A stretch of DNA of 64,000 nucleotides from Thalassobacillus cyri (GCF_900107755.1 NZ_FNQR01000001.1:372001-436000), one strand, 5' to 3'. Counted from the stretch's first letter, positions 24,924 through 35,497 are shown. A program made the numbers and translations. The notes: generated by a model not told the origin, from the letters alone.

Positions 24924-26174
24924 TCACAAACCCCCCCGCTCGTTTTCTTCTATTAGTAAATCTAAGTAGAGCATGGTTTTCTGGTTGGAGTCCTTAAAAT
25001 CAACGTTTCCGATTTCTTTCATCCGTTTTAACCGGTAATTTAACGTATTAGTATGAATGTGCATATACGCAGCTGCTTTGTGCACATTGCTGTTTTCTTG
25101 CAAAAACACCCTTAGTGTTTCGAGAAGCATGGACTTATTTTTGGCATCATAGGTGCGGATTTTTTCAATTGTTTCGTTCCGATAATTTTCTCGTTTTTGA
25201 AGGGCGGACAGCTCGTTGATGAATTGGTAAACGCCAAGGTCCTGGTAACTGTCGACATCTGCAAGAGCCTTAGGGTACTCTTCTTTCAGCTCAAGTACTT
25301 TTAAAGCCTGTTTGTAGCTTGCGCTAATAGCTTCGGGGCTGTCGTAGATGAGGCCAAAAGCAGCCCGCATATCTTCAAAGCCGAGGCGCTCTTTCATTTT
25401 TTGAGTGAAATCGCGTATGAAGGCATGGCTTACTTCTGCCGCATCGACCTTATTTTCTGTGCGTACTAATAAAATCAGCTGATTATCATCAAAAAGGCGT
25501 GTCACGACACGCGTTTGATGAAGGGTTTCCGTTAGATAGTAGGCGTGACGCTCAACGGATTGGCTCATCTTTTCGGTAAAATCTAATACCACCACACACA
25601 ACTGGCCTTGAAGTGAGAGATGAAATCGCTTTGCGTGACGATTAATTTCCGTTTTGTGCCGTAACGTACCCATTAAAAGCTGCCAGAAAAACTCTTTTTG
25701 ATGCTCTTCGGTTTTTCTTTTTTTCGCTTGCTGGCGAAGCAAATGGTGGCTGACAAGCTGAGAAGCGTCTTTCATTTGCTCTAAGTGGTGATCGGCTATT
25801 TGAATATCGTTCGTTTGGGCCCAAATGAAGCCGAGGATTTCTTTATTTTTGCGAACGGAAATGGCTACACGGTTCCCAAGCCCAATCTCATTAATTTTAT
25901 CGATAACAATCGGTTCACTGCTTCCAAATAAATGAGACATAATGCCCTGCTTCCATAATCCATTTACAACGTGTTCAGGAACTTTCCTGCGCATAATCGT
26001 GGCGGTACGCGCATCATCTACATTGGTTTCGTGCTTACTGTAAGATACGATGCGATGGTTGGCGTCCTCAATTGTTACCGGACAACCTAAGTTCTCGGCG
26101 ATGCGATCCGCCATTCCTTCCGGGGAGTCGAATAAGTCTTTGAAAGAGTTATTAGGATTAAGGGAATGACTCAT
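24924..26174 (-). CDS. adeR: PucR-family transcriptional regulator (AdeR-like)
   Basis: A 416-residue regulator with the PucR layout: an N-terminal GAF-like/ligand domain ('[20 protein letters not shown]'), a central GGDEF-like CdaR domain and a C-terminal helix-turn-helix of the PucR type ('[29 protein letters not shown]'). In B. subtilis AdeR activates ald, and the position next to ald fits that role. The alanine-responsive activation is inferred from the neighbour. GAAGGAGCGACAGCT precedes the ATG. Confidence 0.85.
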   Translation of the reverse strand: MSHSLNPNNSFKDLFDSPEGMADRIAENLGCPVTIEDANHRIVSYSKHETNVDDARTATIMRRKVPEHVVNGLWKQGIMSHLFGSSEPIVIDKINEIGLGNRVAISVRKNKEILGFIWAQTNDIQIADHHLEQMKDASQLVSHHLLRQQAKKRKTEEHQKEFFWQLLMGTLRHKTEINRHAKRFHLSLQGQLCVVVLDFTEKMSQSVERHAYYLTETLHQTRVVTRLFDDNQLILLVRTENKVDAAEVSHAFIRDFTQKMKERLGFEDMRAAFGLIYDSPEAISASYKQALKVLELKEEYPKALADVDSYQDLGVYQFINELSALQKRENYRNETIEKIRTYDAKNKSMLLETLRVFLQENSNVHKAAAYMHIHTNTLNYRLKRMKEIGNVDFKDSNQKTMLYLDLLIEENERGGL

Positions 26175-26280
26175 AGCTGTCGCTCCTTCAGGTTCTAGTT
26201 AAGTTTATTTTATCATTGTTTTTAGCTAAGCGGCATCCCCTTTTTGCTTGATAAGAATCCATAATTACCTTCAGTAAAAT

Positions 26281-26339
26281 AGAAAGTGCCTGCCCCCGGT
26301 GATTTAATGCATTACTAAGGTGGTGGTCAGGCACTTTTC
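26281..26339. repeat. GTGCCTG hairpin element, copy 2
   Basis: AGAAAGTGCCTGCCCCCGGT ... GTGGTCAGGCACTTTTC. It is followed at once by CTAGGGGGCTTATCCAATAA, the tail of an island repeat whose core is missing. Confidence 0.75.
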
Positions 26340-26371
26340 TAGGGGGCTTATCCAATAAAAGGGGATCAAAT

Positions 26372-26605
26372 GTGAGTGAGAAAAAGCTAAGAATATATGT
26401 GGGTGATGTATTTGCAATACCACTACCTACGACAAATTAGCATTTGGAATAGTATTAAAAGAAAATGGTTTAGGTGTATATAGTCGTATTGGAAATTCAT
26501 TTGAAGAATTTATTGTAGAGGGGGATTATCAATTTATTGTAGGGGTCTATGAGGATGTTCTTAAATCAGGAAAGCGGAAGAAGGTCATGAACAAACCTTT
26601 ATCCT
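26372..26605 (+). pseudogene. Imm26-like immunity protein relic
   Basis: GTG 26372 opens 'MSEKKLRIYVGDVFAIPLP', the start typical of Imm26-type immunity proteins ('GDVFAIPL'). After a frameshift at about 26430 the text continues as 'KLAFGIVLKENGLGVYSRIGN' and 'VEGDYQFIVGVYEDVLKSG'. No cognate polymorphic toxin is in the window. The gene is broken and ends at a terminator. Confidence 0.55.
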
Positions 26606-26609
26606 AAGA

Positions 26610-26639
26610 AAAAGAGAGCTTGAATTCAAGCTCTCTTTT
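26610..26639. terminator. Palindromic terminator
   Basis: AAAAGAGAGCTTGAATTCAA continuing to CTCTCTTTT is a 15-bp self-complementary stem usable in both directions. Confidence 0.75.
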
Positions 26640-26786
26640 CTATTCCGTTTCTAAAAGACACGGATGAGCAGTAATTATAAACTGGGTGGTAAAAACACTG
26701 ACTGGCTCAGTACCTTACTTCCGACGCTTACCTGTCATCAGATAAGCGTTTTTTAATAAAATCCTAAAAAATCATCACTTTTTTTC

Positions 26787-27242
26787 TTACTCTTTTTTCA
26801 TAATTGTGTCTTGCCATCTTTGATAAAGATACACAATTAGCGCCAAAAAGATCATTAAAAAGAATATCCCCCAAATTGCCCATGTTTTCCAATCTATATA
26901 TGCCTAAATATATTAAAATATTCAGACCGATAAAAGCATAAATAGCATCGACGATTGCATTAGCAATAATATAAAACTTAAATCCTTTATCAAAGGTATA
27001 GCGTAAAATCCATATAGTTCCAATGAGAAAAGCACCATACACCAAAGGAATACTTGTAATGTGTCCCCATTGCGCAATTGCTTTTTGAACAGTCCACCAA
27101 TTATAAACATAACTCATTTCAAAAATTATGGTTACTAAAAGAGAAGCTAATATAGAAGCCGGCATAAAACGTTTTAGATCATGTTTCTTAATTAAAAATA
27201 ATGATAACTAATAAGTATCATCCATAAGAGAACATACACCAT
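26787..27242 (-). pseudogene. CBO0543-family membrane protein gene with two frameshifts
   Basis: The start at ATG 27242 (after AGGGAGAT) reads 'MVYVLLWMILISYHYF', then one lost T shifts the frame to 'LIKKHDLKRFMPASILASLL'. The middle 'WWTVQKAIAQWGHITSIPLVYGAFLIGTIWIL' is typical of CBO0543. A second shift at about 26900 leads from 'LNILIYLG' to 'IDWKTWAIWGIFFLMIFLAL' and the TAA at 26787. Repaired, it is a ~150-residue four- or five-helix protein. Its function is unknown in the family. Confidence 0.7.
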
Positions 27243-27573
27243 TATTATTATCTCCCTATAGTAAATAGTATTGGTCTTATTTTGAACCTTCCAACCACAA
27301 ATATACCAGTCGTTACTTTAACCAAATATTCACCCATCCAAAATCCAACACAAAAAAACACCTTATCCAACAAGGAAGCCTATTTGGAAATAAAGGAAAA
27401 CATACCACATAATTCAGCCTCCAACATTATATGATTTTGTGTTCTGGAGCTATGCTTTATGATTTTTATAAAAAGAATCCGTAACTGCTTTTACGAGTTA
27501 CACTCTGGTTAGTGGAAGTATATTAAGAGACATTCACCCATTTCACTAGTGGCTGAAGTATTTACGTTTAGTG

Positions 27574-27755
27574 TCATCTTTCTATCTCCATTGCTTTATC
27601 TATGACATGTCGTGGATTACTGAAGGTCCCTATACTTTTGCTTACATCCTGTTTTACTTTTTTGTATTTGTTACTAAATAGCCTGGCTTCATCGTAGAAT
27701 TCGTTCCCACTTGCTGTTCAACATTAATACCAGGTGTTGTCTGGTTCTTTTCCAT
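27574..27755 (-). pseudogene. Small frameshifted gene, family unknown
   Basis: GGAGGTGACTGGAA and an ATG at 27755 open 'MEKNQTTPGINVEQQVG', which stops at 27654. An overlapping frame reads 'NEFYDEARLFSNKYKKVKQD', then 'SKSIGTFSNPRHVIDKAMEI' to 27574. The two together look like one ~60-residue charged protein split by a shift. The rest of 27243-28006 holds nothing recognisable. Confidence 0.35.
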
Positions 27756-27973
27756 TTCCAGTCACCTCCGTATCGGTTGGTTTAGCAATAATTTCAATAA
27801 TAATCAGGTGGTCATCCCTAATTAGAAAAGAAGGGATTTACTACCATTTTGTTTAAATACGAATATTAGGAAGATGTAAAAATGCTTACAAGTGATGAAT
27901 CCTAGCTTAGATAAGGGATAAAAGAAGGTGAGGATGGAAGTCTTCAACAATCAATACTTGAACAGTTGCTTTA

Positions 27974-27982
27974 TGCTATAAT
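27974..27982 (+). promoter_or_regulatory. Extended -10 promoter of the toxin-antitoxin operon
   Basis: TGCTATAAT is a consensus extended -10 (TGnTATAAT) placed 25 bases before the mntA start. No good -35 is present, as is usual for extended -10 promoters. A TTCAA...TTGAA inverted repeat just upstream could be an operator. Confidence 0.6.
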
Positions 27983-28006
27983 GGGACAAAAAGAGGAAGG
28001 GATAAT

Positions 28007-28330
28007 ATGGGATGTCCTGCTGATTTACGGGAGAGAATTCTGGAACAATTAAAATCAATTTTTAATGAGCAACTCACCAAGGAAAATGCGCGTGTTTACT
28101 TATTTGGTTCTTGGGCCCGCCAGGAAGAAAAACATAGTTCGGATATTGACATTGCTATCGAATCCCACTCCCCGATTTCTCCTTCTAAATGGAATAAACT
28201 GATTGAGCAAATCGAGGAGTCTACTATTCCTTATAAGGTGGACGTCGTAGATTTACATCATGCTAAAGAAGCGTTAGTCCAACAAGTGAAAGAGGAGGGG
28301 ATTCTATGGAAAGATTACGCCAACGATTAG
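28007..28330 (+). CDS. mntA: MNT-type nucleotidyltransferase antitoxin
   Basis: A 107-residue minimal nucleotidyltransferase. The catalytic motif is complete: GSWARQE at 34-40, then SDIDIAI with Asp46 and Asp48 as the metal-binding pair. A third acidic position lies in 'VDVVDLHHA'. In HEPN-MNT (type VII) systems this enzyme adenylylates the HEPN toxin and neutralises it. The downstream hepT start overlaps this gene by 25 bases, as expected for a coupled toxin-antitoxin operon. Confidence 0.88.
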   Translation: MGCPADLRERILEQLKSIFNEQLTKENARVYLFGSWARQEEKHSSDIDIAIESHSPISPSKWNKLIEQIEESTIPYKVDVVDLHHAKEALVQQVKEEGILWKDYAND

Positions 28331-28704
28331 AAGCAGCAGAGAAAGCGTTGGTTGCCTTTGAAAAGCTAGCCACCCTTAAAAAGCCGAATGATGTGGAACG
28401 AGATGCGGCAATTCAACGGTTTGAATTCTCTTTCGAGGCTAGTTGGAAAGCGGCTAAGCAATATTTATTTGAAATAGAAGGAGTGGATGTCGGCTCTCCG
28501 AAGGGCGTCATTCGCAGTTGTAGGGAGGTCAACTTGTTAAAGGATGAAGAGGCCATTCTGGCTTTAGAGATGGTAAACGATCGTAATTTGACTGTCCATA
28601 CTTATAATGAAGAAGTGGCCATTAAAATCTACTCGAACTTGCACCGGTATTATGACCTTCTACAGAAATGGGTTAAACGGATGAAGTGTAAAGCGGTGGA
28701 ATAA
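28306..28704 (+). CDS. hepT: HEPN toxin (NTase substrate-binding/HI0074 type)
   Basis: A 132-residue all-helical HEPN-fold protein of the HI0074/PF08780 type. The ribonuclease-type Rx4H motif is intact as RNLTVH at residues 93-98, followed by TY. The Tyr of the RX4HXY motif is the adenylylated residue in studied systems, and here HTY fits that pattern. Translation is coupled to mntA through the overlap. RNase activity is inferred from the motif. A terminator-like hairpin follows. Confidence 0.88.
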   Translation: MERLRQRLEAAEKALVAFEKLATLKKPNDVERDAAIQRFEFSFEASWKAAKQYLFEIEGVDVGSPKGVIRSCREVNLLKDEEAILALEMVNDRNLTVHTYNEEVAIKIYSNLHRYYDLLQKWVKRMKCKAVE

Positions 28705-28717
28705 CCACTTATAAGCC

Positions 28718-28757
28718 AAAGCCTCACATGTAAGTAATTACGTATGGGGCATTTTTA
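28718..28757 (+). terminator. Probable terminator of mntA-hepT
   Basis: Imperfect GCCTCACAT...GTATGGGGC hairpin followed by ATTTTTAC. Confidence 0.5.
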
Positions 28758-28930
28758 CATAGATCTGATTTATCCCCATGGAAATAACCTAAATCAATTT
28801 TTCATTTGTAGTTCTCAGTATGAGTTTTTTGATATTTTAGATAAATTCTATTCAGGTAAGACAGATTTATCACAGTACTGAGTTCTCCCCTAAAGGGCGC
28901 TTTTCAAAGTAAGATGCGTCCGATTTTAAT

Positions 28931-28985
28931 AGAAAGTGTCTGACCCCCGGTGTGTTAATGATTACTAAGGTGGGTCGGCACTTTA
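28931..28985. repeat. GTGCCTG hairpin element, copy 3 (shortened)
   Basis: AGAAAGTGTCTGACCCCCGG, GTGTTAATGATTACTAAGG, then GTCGGCACTTTA; the right arm has lost several bases. Nothing else is recognisable between 28758 and 29153. Confidence 0.7.
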
Positions 28986-29153
28986 TTCGATGGGCGATAC
29001 CGTATAGGATTTTTTTATATTGGTTGATTTAGAAAGATAAAAAATAACGGCAGTACAGTTTAATGTATCCTTCATGAAAGAAATACCAAGGATTAGTAGC
29101 AAGAATCCTCATACATAAAAGAAAAACTTCACACGGATCTCCCTCTTTATTTT

Positions 29154-29217
29154 TTGTTGCAAATAACCAAATTAAGTCAGGCTAAGTATATGATGTTAAT
29201 TGTTCCAATTGCAACAA
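29154..29217. promoter_or_regulatory. Candidate MarR operator upstream of marR-paiA-paiB
   Basis: TTGTTGCAA at 29154-29162 and its exact complement TTGCAACAA at 29209-29217 flank the expected promoter region, 22 bases before the marR start. Widely spaced half-sites; a binding role is inferred from position only. Confidence 0.35.
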
Positions 29218-29238
29218 AAACCTGGTGAAGAGTTTAAT

Positions 29239-30120
<882 letters not shown>

Positions 30121-30141
30121 TGAGTAAAGAGGTGAATGTGG

Positions 30142-30753
30142 ATGTATATCCCAATGCAGTATAAAGTCACAGATTTCGATGAAATCAGAAATTTTATTCA
30201 GAGGAACTCTTTTGGAACGATTGTGACGACACAACATGGAAAACCAAAAGCGACTCACTTACCTTTGGAGTTACATAAACAAGGGGATGACTACTATCTC
30301 ACTGGACACTTGGCTTATGCGAATCAACAGTGGAAAACTTTCGGGGATGATCCTGTTCTTGTTATGTATCAAGGCCCGCATGCTTACATTTCATCCTCGT
30401 GGTACAAGGCTGAAGATGTACCCACATGGAATTATCAAGCTGTCCATGTATATGGAACGGCTAGTCTTATGAGTGAACAAGAATTGCAGGAAGACCTGAA
30501 ATCTCTATTGCAAAAGTATGAACAACACCGTGAACATGCAGCGTTATGGGAGAACTTCTCTCCAAAAACCAAGAACCAAATCAAAGGCATCGTTGGATTT
30601 AAAGTGAAAGTTCTAGAAGTTGAGGCAGCATATAAATTAAGTCAAAATCGAAATAAAGAGGACTATGACAACATTATTGATAAACTATTTAAGGAGGAAG
30701 ATTTGAACGCTCAACAATTAGCTGAAGTGATGAAAGCTAGAAAAACCAACTGA
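30142..30753 (+). CDS. paiB: FMN-binding negative regulator PaiB
   Basis: A 203-residue protein of the PaiB family, with the flavin-reductase-like split-barrel fold. In B. subtilis it lies next to paiA and represses sporulation and degradative-enzyme genes. 'MYIPMQYKVTDFDEIRNFIQ', 'GHLAYANQQW' and 'YISSSWYKAEDVPTWNYQAVHVYG' are characteristic. Of two nearby ATGs, 30142 gives the usual MYIP start and better spacing from AAAGAGGTG. It is 21 bases after paiA, in the same operon. Confidence 0.92.
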   Translation: MYIPMQYKVTDFDEIRNFIQRNSFGTIVTTQHGKPKATHLPLELHKQGDDYYLTGHLAYANQQWKTFGDDPVLVMYQGPHAYISSSWYKAEDVPTWNYQAVHVYGTASLMSEQELQEDLKSLLQKYEQHREHAALWENFSPKTKNQIKGIVGFKVKVLEVEAAYKLSQNRNKEDYDNIIDKLFKEEDLNAQQLAEVMKARKTN

Positions 30754-30787
30754 TCACATCTATATTTCCCTTAATTTAGATGTTTAT

Positions 30788-30815
30788 ATGAATTCTAGTC
30801 TTAAAGATATGGGGC
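30788..30815 (+). repeat. Island repeat copy 13 (short, divergent)
   Basis: ATGAATTCTAGTCTTAAAGA then TATGGGGCGATTG. The paiA relic begins about 20 bases further on. Confidence 0.5.
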
Positions 30816-30836
30816 GATTGCTATATATGATCATCC

Positions 30837-31707
<871 letters not shown>

Positions 31708-31837
31708 TCAAATCATACAAATTTATACATTTCCTCCAGGCATAAAAAAACGGAATTGTCCTTCTTTATCATAAAGGGGTTAAAAGGTTATATATTGATT
31801 ACAAGGAAATATGGTAATGTGTTCCTTATTGAACTAA

Positions 31838-31903
31838 AGGCGGCGTTAGTTTAAGTTCGAATCCAGGGTATTATCTCGACATAAGTCTTCCGTTTAAGGA
31901 GGC
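31838..31903 (+). repeat. Island repeat copy 14 with degenerate AACG-CGTT module
   Basis: AACTAAAGGCGGCGTTAGTT at 31834, then TATCTCGACATAAGTCTTCC and GTTTAAGGAGGCTT. It precedes the duplicated gene. Confidence 0.7.
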
Positions 31904-32024
31904 TTAATTAAATACTCATTAGGGGTGTGTTTGGGGTTGACTTTATCCCTGCGATCATCTTTCTCCTTCAAAATATGTATGCTATGCTAAAAGTAACAAT
32001 ATTTTGACATTTAGAGGTGTTTCA

Positions 32025-32333
32025 ATGAATTTCTTTAGAATATTGGCTGTTGTTTTTATTGCTTATTTATCCTATATGGCATATGAAAAAGGAATTGAGT
32101 TAAAAGCAATGGGAACAAATGCTGATGGGGATGGCATAGGTATTAGCTTCTTAGGTATCCAAACCGCAGAAAGAGTCCCTGAAGGAAACATTCCCCAACA
32201 CGCACATGGATTCTTTGTTTTTAGTGTGATTTTGGGGACTTCAGGTTTGCTTCTCTTGTTTCTGCCATTGATTAAAAAACTAGTGCCATCATCTTTAAAA
32301 TATTGGATGCGGAAACAGTTAGAAACTGATTAA
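32025..32333 (+). CDS. Two-helix small membrane protein, paralogue B
   Basis: A 102-residue protein, a near twin of the product at 19703-20011, with the conserved loop 'NADGDGIGISFLGIQTAERVPE' shared almost unchanged. The start at ATG 32025 follows AGAGGTG; an in-frame extension to 32004 has no homology. The 5' flank (TTCAAAATATGTATGCTA) and the 3' hairpin are also shared with the twin. Function unknown. Confidence 0.75.
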   Translation: MNFFRILAVVFIAYLSYMAYEKGIELKAMGTNADGDGIGISFLGIQTAERVPEGNIPQHAHGFFVFSVILGTSGLLLLFLPLIKKLVPSSLKYWMRKQLETD

Positions 32334-32343
32334 TACCGAGAGG

Positions 32344-32371
32344 AGTCAACATTTCATGTTGGCTTTTATTT
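32344..32371 (+). terminator. Terminator of paralogue B
   Basis: Stem AGTCAACAT / ATGTTGGCT (32344-32352, 32356-32364) and a T-rich tail; same sequence as after paralogue A. Confidence 0.85.
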
Positions 32372-32437
32372 TTTCGATTATCCAGGCTCTTTGCGGCTTG
32401 GGAATCACTTTAGAGAAAGTAAGAGCTCTTTTAAGTA

Positions 32438-32472
32438 ATTATCTTGGTCTAAGTATGCCAATTAAAGGGAGC
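32438..32472 (+). repeat. Island repeat copy 15 (divergent)
   Basis: ATTATCTTGGTCTAAGTATG then CCAATTAAAGGGAGCAATA. Nothing else is recognisable between 32372 and 32644. Confidence 0.55.
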
Positions 32473-32655
32473 AATAATCATTTCAGATCGCTGTCTTTTC
32501 AATACTAAAAATTTGAATTTATGGGATCTAGCCGCATTATCATCCGGGCAATAATTTAATAAACGACAATGATTGAGAAGAGAGTCAAGTGTTTTATAGC
32601 TAGCTTGGGAGGTTCCTTTCAAATTAAGCTTAAGGGGGTTTTTAATGTTTAAAAC

Positions 32656-33330
32656 ATGGGGATCTTCGCGCTTATAATCATACTTTTTGCTGGATGTGCC
32701 ACCAATGAAACTGTTTCTGTTGAGGGTAAAATATTTGAAGTGAATCATGAGGAAGATACAATTATCGTCTTTGTTGAAGATTCGGAAAAACAAGAAATGG
32801 TTCAAGATAAAGAACAGAAGTCAATCGAAGCTTTTATAGTAAAACCAGATGAAAGTATGGAAGTAAAAGGTGAAGTACATTCGTTTAATGATTTAAAGCA
32901 GGGTCAAAAAGTGGCCGTAGAAATTAGGGAGAAATATGAAGAAAAACTCGTTACAAAGAATGTTCTGTTTAAGAACCACAGTAAATTACCTTCCTATAAA
33001 TCCCAGTCGGTAACAGTCACACCTTATTCCAAACAGGATATTGTTCAGGAACTAACAATAGAAGAAGGGTATGGGCTTTATACTTATAATCCGGAACCTA
33101 ATGAAGAGGGACGGTACAATACCTACCCTAATTCTGTTGCAGCAGACTTTCCTTTTCAAAGAGTACATGTCACCCTTTCTGTCAGCGATGTTAAAAACAC
33201 AGAGGAATTGTTAGGGTTATATGAAGGTTCTCCTACCTATATAATTACTGATGAAAAAGGAATTGTATTCAAAACTAACAAGATAACAGAGCTTAATCAA
33301 TTTATTGAAAACTTAGAGAAACCAAAGTGA
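32656..33330 (+). CDS. Lipoprotein, possibly with a frameshifted leader
   Basis: The 224-residue product starts 'MGIFALIIILFAGC', a lipoprotein leader with lipobox FAGC. The mature part begins with an OB-like segment ('SVEGKIFEVNHEEDTIIVFVED', 'LKQGQKVAVEIREKYE'), followed by a second beta-rich domain ('VHVTLSVSDVKNTEELLGLYEG'). No named family. The good ribosome binding site TTAAGGGGGTTTTT serves an ATG at 32645 that is in the wrong frame. A lost base in the leader is therefore likely, and translation from 32656 would be weak. Confidence 0.65.
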   Translation: MGIFALIIILFAGCATNETVSVEGKIFEVNHEEDTIIVFVEDSEKQEMVQDKEQKSIEAFIVKPDESMEVKGEVHSFNDLKQGQKVAVEIREKYEEKLVTKNVLFKNHSKLPSYKSQSVTVTPYSKQDIVQELTIEEGYGLYTYNPEPNEEGRYNTYPNSVAADFPFQRVHVTLSVSDVKNTEELLGLYEGSPTYIITDEKGIVFKTNKITELNQFIENLEKPK

Positions 33331-33389
33331 ACTTCTTAAATGGGCTAAATGAAACTTGCCCATTAATGCCCCTACATATTGAGTAATAT

Positions 33390-33423
33390 AATATCTTGCT
33401 TCCAGTCTACCTCGTAAGGGGGC
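33390..33423 (+). repeat. Island repeat copy 16
   Basis: AATATCTTGCTTCCAGTCTA, CCTCGTAAGGGGGCATTTC. A single small membrane protein gene follows. Confidence 0.65.
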
Positions 33424-33535
33424 ATTTCAACAGGAACTGAAAATCCTTACCTAAGGGATTAGATATAAAACTATAAATGAAGCAGTTAAATGTGAACAAG
33501 TACAAAATTAATGTAGGGATTAAGGGGGAAATGAC

Positions 33536-33853
33536 ATGCAATGGGAGACTTTGCCTAATTGGATTTGGGCAGTATATTACTTATTTTTCATTATAACCCT
33601 AGTTACTGCCATATTTAGTATTGTAAAAAGGGATAAGAAAAGCTGGTCCGTTGCAGCCTTTGTATTTACTATTACAGTTCCGATAGTTAGTCTGATAAGT
33701 AGTATTGGAAGGACAGAAGGAATGAATGAATTTGAATATTTAGTTAGCCAATTACAACAAGGTGCTGTTTGGTCTATTTTCGTATGGATAGGCTATTTCT
33801 TTTTATTAGGATGGTGGAGTTTATTCCTGTTTAAAATTAGACTAATAAAATAG
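33536..33853 (+). CDS. Small membrane protein, three helices
   Basis: A 105-residue protein with helices at about 10-27, 37-56 and 79-100. The tryptophan-rich ends ('NWIWAVYYLFF', 'WIGYFFLLGWWSLF') and the basic first loop ('VKRDKKSW') suggest an N-out, C-in topology. No family recognised. TTAAGGGGGAAATGAC precedes the ATG. It is the only gene in its repeat-bounded unit. Confidence 0.6.
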   Translation: MQWETLPNWIWAVYYLFFIITLVTAIFSIVKRDKKSWSVAAFVFTITVPIVSLISSIGRTEGMNEFEYLVSQLQQGAVWSIFVWIGYFFLLGWWSLFLFKIRLIK

Positions 33854-33861
33854 CCCGCACT

Positions 33862-33921
33862 AAAGTAACGAGGATATAGTCATAGAAATATTTCGAAATC
33901 AAGTCTTTCACAATATGGGGC
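33862..33921 (+). repeat. Island repeat copy 17
   Basis: TAAAGTAACGAGGATATAGT, then ATATTTCGAAATCAAGTCTT and CAATATGGGGCAATT. The gene that follows is on the opposite strand. Confidence 0.65.
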
Positions 33922-34039
33922 AATTATTTAACTGGATTCATCGTCCTTTACTTATTCAAAAATTTGAAATTGAAGGTTATATTACTTAAGTTTAGTTATA
34001 AAGGGAATACAGGATTATACGCTTTCACTCTATATGAAT

Positions 34040-34462
34040 TTAGTTTTTATTTTCAGTAATAATTGTGAAGGCTACACCGAACTTGTCCTTTACATAACCT
34101 TGAGCAGGGGTAAAGGAAGTTTCCTCCAATGGACCGATTACTTTTCCTTCCTGTTTTAAGGCTTCAAAAATTTGTTTTGTTTTCTCCACTTCGTTCGTTG
34201 TTACATAAATAGCTGCCTGATTTCCTATTTGTCGGGGGAACCCTGGCGAATCGAAAAGTATCATTTCCGTTTCACCAACTTGTAGCCTTGCATGGGCCAC
34301 AAAGTCCAAGATTTTTTCAGGAAAAGACATTCCAGGAAATGCCGGAATCTCTCCATACTTTTGAATCGATAGAACTTTAGCATCCAATATGTTTTTGTAG
34401 TAATGAATCGCTTCCTTTGCATTTCCGTCAAACATTAAATGAGGCAATGCTCGTATGGACAT
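34040..34462 (-). CDS. Single-domain VOC protein (PhnB-like)
   Basis: A 140-residue VOC-fold protein of the PhnB/YjdN type: 'ALPHLMFDGNAKEAIHYYKNIL' begins the first beta-alpha-beta unit and 'TPAQGYVKDKFGVAFTI' ends the second. It is half the size of the two-domain relative at 1988-2905. Substrate unknown. AAAGGAGTTGACTCTAC precedes the ATG. It lies on the minus strand, against the direction of the repeat-linked genes around it. Confidence 0.85.
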   Translation of the reverse strand: MSIRALPHLMFDGNAKEAIHYYKNILDAKVLSIQKYGEIPAFPGMSFPEKILDFVAHARLQVGETEMILFDSPGFPRQIGNQAAIYVTTNEVEKTKQIFEALKQEGKVIGPLEETSFTPAQGYVKDKFGVAFTIITENKN

Positions 34463-34614
34463 GTAGAGTCAACTCCTTTATTTACTATTTATTTCCATGG
34501 TAGCATATGAACAAAGTGTTGTTTTCTTTTCGATTGCTATATTGAACGCCACTCAAAATAAAAACTATGTACTTATTAAAAACTTAAAATAATACCAGAT
34601 AGTTTGTTAAGTAT

Positions 34615-34681
34615 CCTTATATCGAGTCTTCAAGTATCGGGTAGCAATTGTTTAAAGTTGACGATCGCTTTTTCACTAATG
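34615..34681 (+). repeat. Island repeat copy 18 with GACGATCG tail
   Basis: TTATATCGAGTCTTCAAGTA, GGGTAGCAATTG, then TTGACGATCGCTTTTTCACT. The core is partly deleted; the tail matches that at 12380 and 13600. Confidence 0.6.
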
Positions 34682-34751
34682 AATTAGAAAAGTTGAGATG
34701 TGAAACATTATACAAGGGTCTCTCGTAGCAATACTAAAAGGGGGGCTTGGC

Positions 34752-34943
34752 TTGAGTAAAGACAGGAAAACACCTGAACTAAGGAGAGAGGGTCTACGAC
34801 AAAAAGAATTAAACAATCCTTCTAGCAGTATCCACGGGAGCAATACTTCTGATTTAGCAGGTAGCATAAATTGGAAGGGCACAGGAATACTAATTCTTCT
34901 AATAATAGTTGGGTTTATAATCTATGCTGTATTTTTTCGGTAA
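34752..34943 (+). CDS. DUF6366 family small membrane protein
   Basis: A 63-residue protein with a charged N-terminal part ('MSKDRKTPELRREGLRQKEL') and one C-terminal helix ('GTGILILLIIVGFIIYAVFFR'). This N- and C-terminal pattern is that of DUF6366, common in Bacillus and of unknown function. The TTG start is preceded by AAAGGGGGGCTTGGC, which resembles the 3' end of the island repeat. Confidence 0.75.
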   Translation: MSKDRKTPELRREGLRQKELNNPSSSIHGSNTSDLAGSINWKGTGILILLIIVGFIIYAVFFR

Positions 34944-34999
34944 CTGGGGCGTTTTATCTACTTTAGGTCATCTCGAAATCAAATCTACCGTTAGGGGCG
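34940..34999 (+). repeat. Island repeat copy 19 with degenerate AACG-CGTT module
   Basis: GTAACTGGGGCGTTTTATC, then CATCTCGAAATCAAATCTAC and CGTTAGGGGCGATTAC. The module overlaps the DUF6366 stop codon. It is the rightmost copy seen. Confidence 0.7.
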
Positions 35000-35123
35000 A
35001 TTACTCAATAGAGCACGCGTCCTTTATTATATAAGCACAAGGAATATCAGGGCATTTAATTATTTAACTGAATGGGCAGGTTTGTTGAAGAATCTAACGT
35101 TATATTTAGGGAGGAATTCAAGT

Positions 35124-35483
35124 ATGAAAACAAGACTCTTGCATGTACGGGCAAATGTAGAAGACTTAAAAAGGTCAGTTCAATGGTATGAAGAAGTGCT
35201 AGGCTTTACTGTTAAAGCAACATGGCCACCAGAAAATCCTAATTATGTCCATTTTGAACATGAAGGGGGAGCGATGTTTGCTTTAATGGAGCATGAAAAT
35301 TATCCAACCCCAGGTCGTTTTAATTTTTATGTCGATAATGTAGATAGTCTATGGGATAAATTAAAGAACAAAGCCGAAGTGTTAGAGGAATTGTTTTCTA
35401 CCCCATATGGAAGTAGAAAGTTTACGATTCTTGATATAGATGGCAATGAGTTGGGATTTGTACAAGATAATATTACGGACTAA
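35124..35483 (+). CDS. VOC family protein (glyoxalase/bleomycin-resistance fold)
   Basis: A 119-residue protein with the betaalphabetabetabeta repeats of the glyoxalase superfamily: 'LLHVRANVEDLKRSVQWYEEVLGFTVKA' and 'FNFYVDNVDSLWDKLKNKAEV', ending 'RKFTILDIDGNELGF'. The first His and last Glu are in the usual metal-binding positions, so metal binding is possible. GGGAGGAATTCAAGT fits ATG 35124; a longer frame to 35082 lacks homology. A terminator follows. Confidence 0.82.
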   Translation: MKTRLLHVRANVEDLKRSVQWYEEVLGFTVKATWPPENPNYVHFEHEGGAMFALMEHENYPTPGRFNFYVDNVDSLWDKLKNKAEVLEELFSTPYGSRKFTILDIDGNELGFVQDNITD

Positions 35484-35497
35484 AGTCTACTAACTGC

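Noticed and set aside
22573-26700. GGTGGTAAAA motifs at 22573-22610 and 26682 as ends of an IS element
   Set aside because: No transposase text lies between or beside them, and no target duplication was seen; too short to claim.
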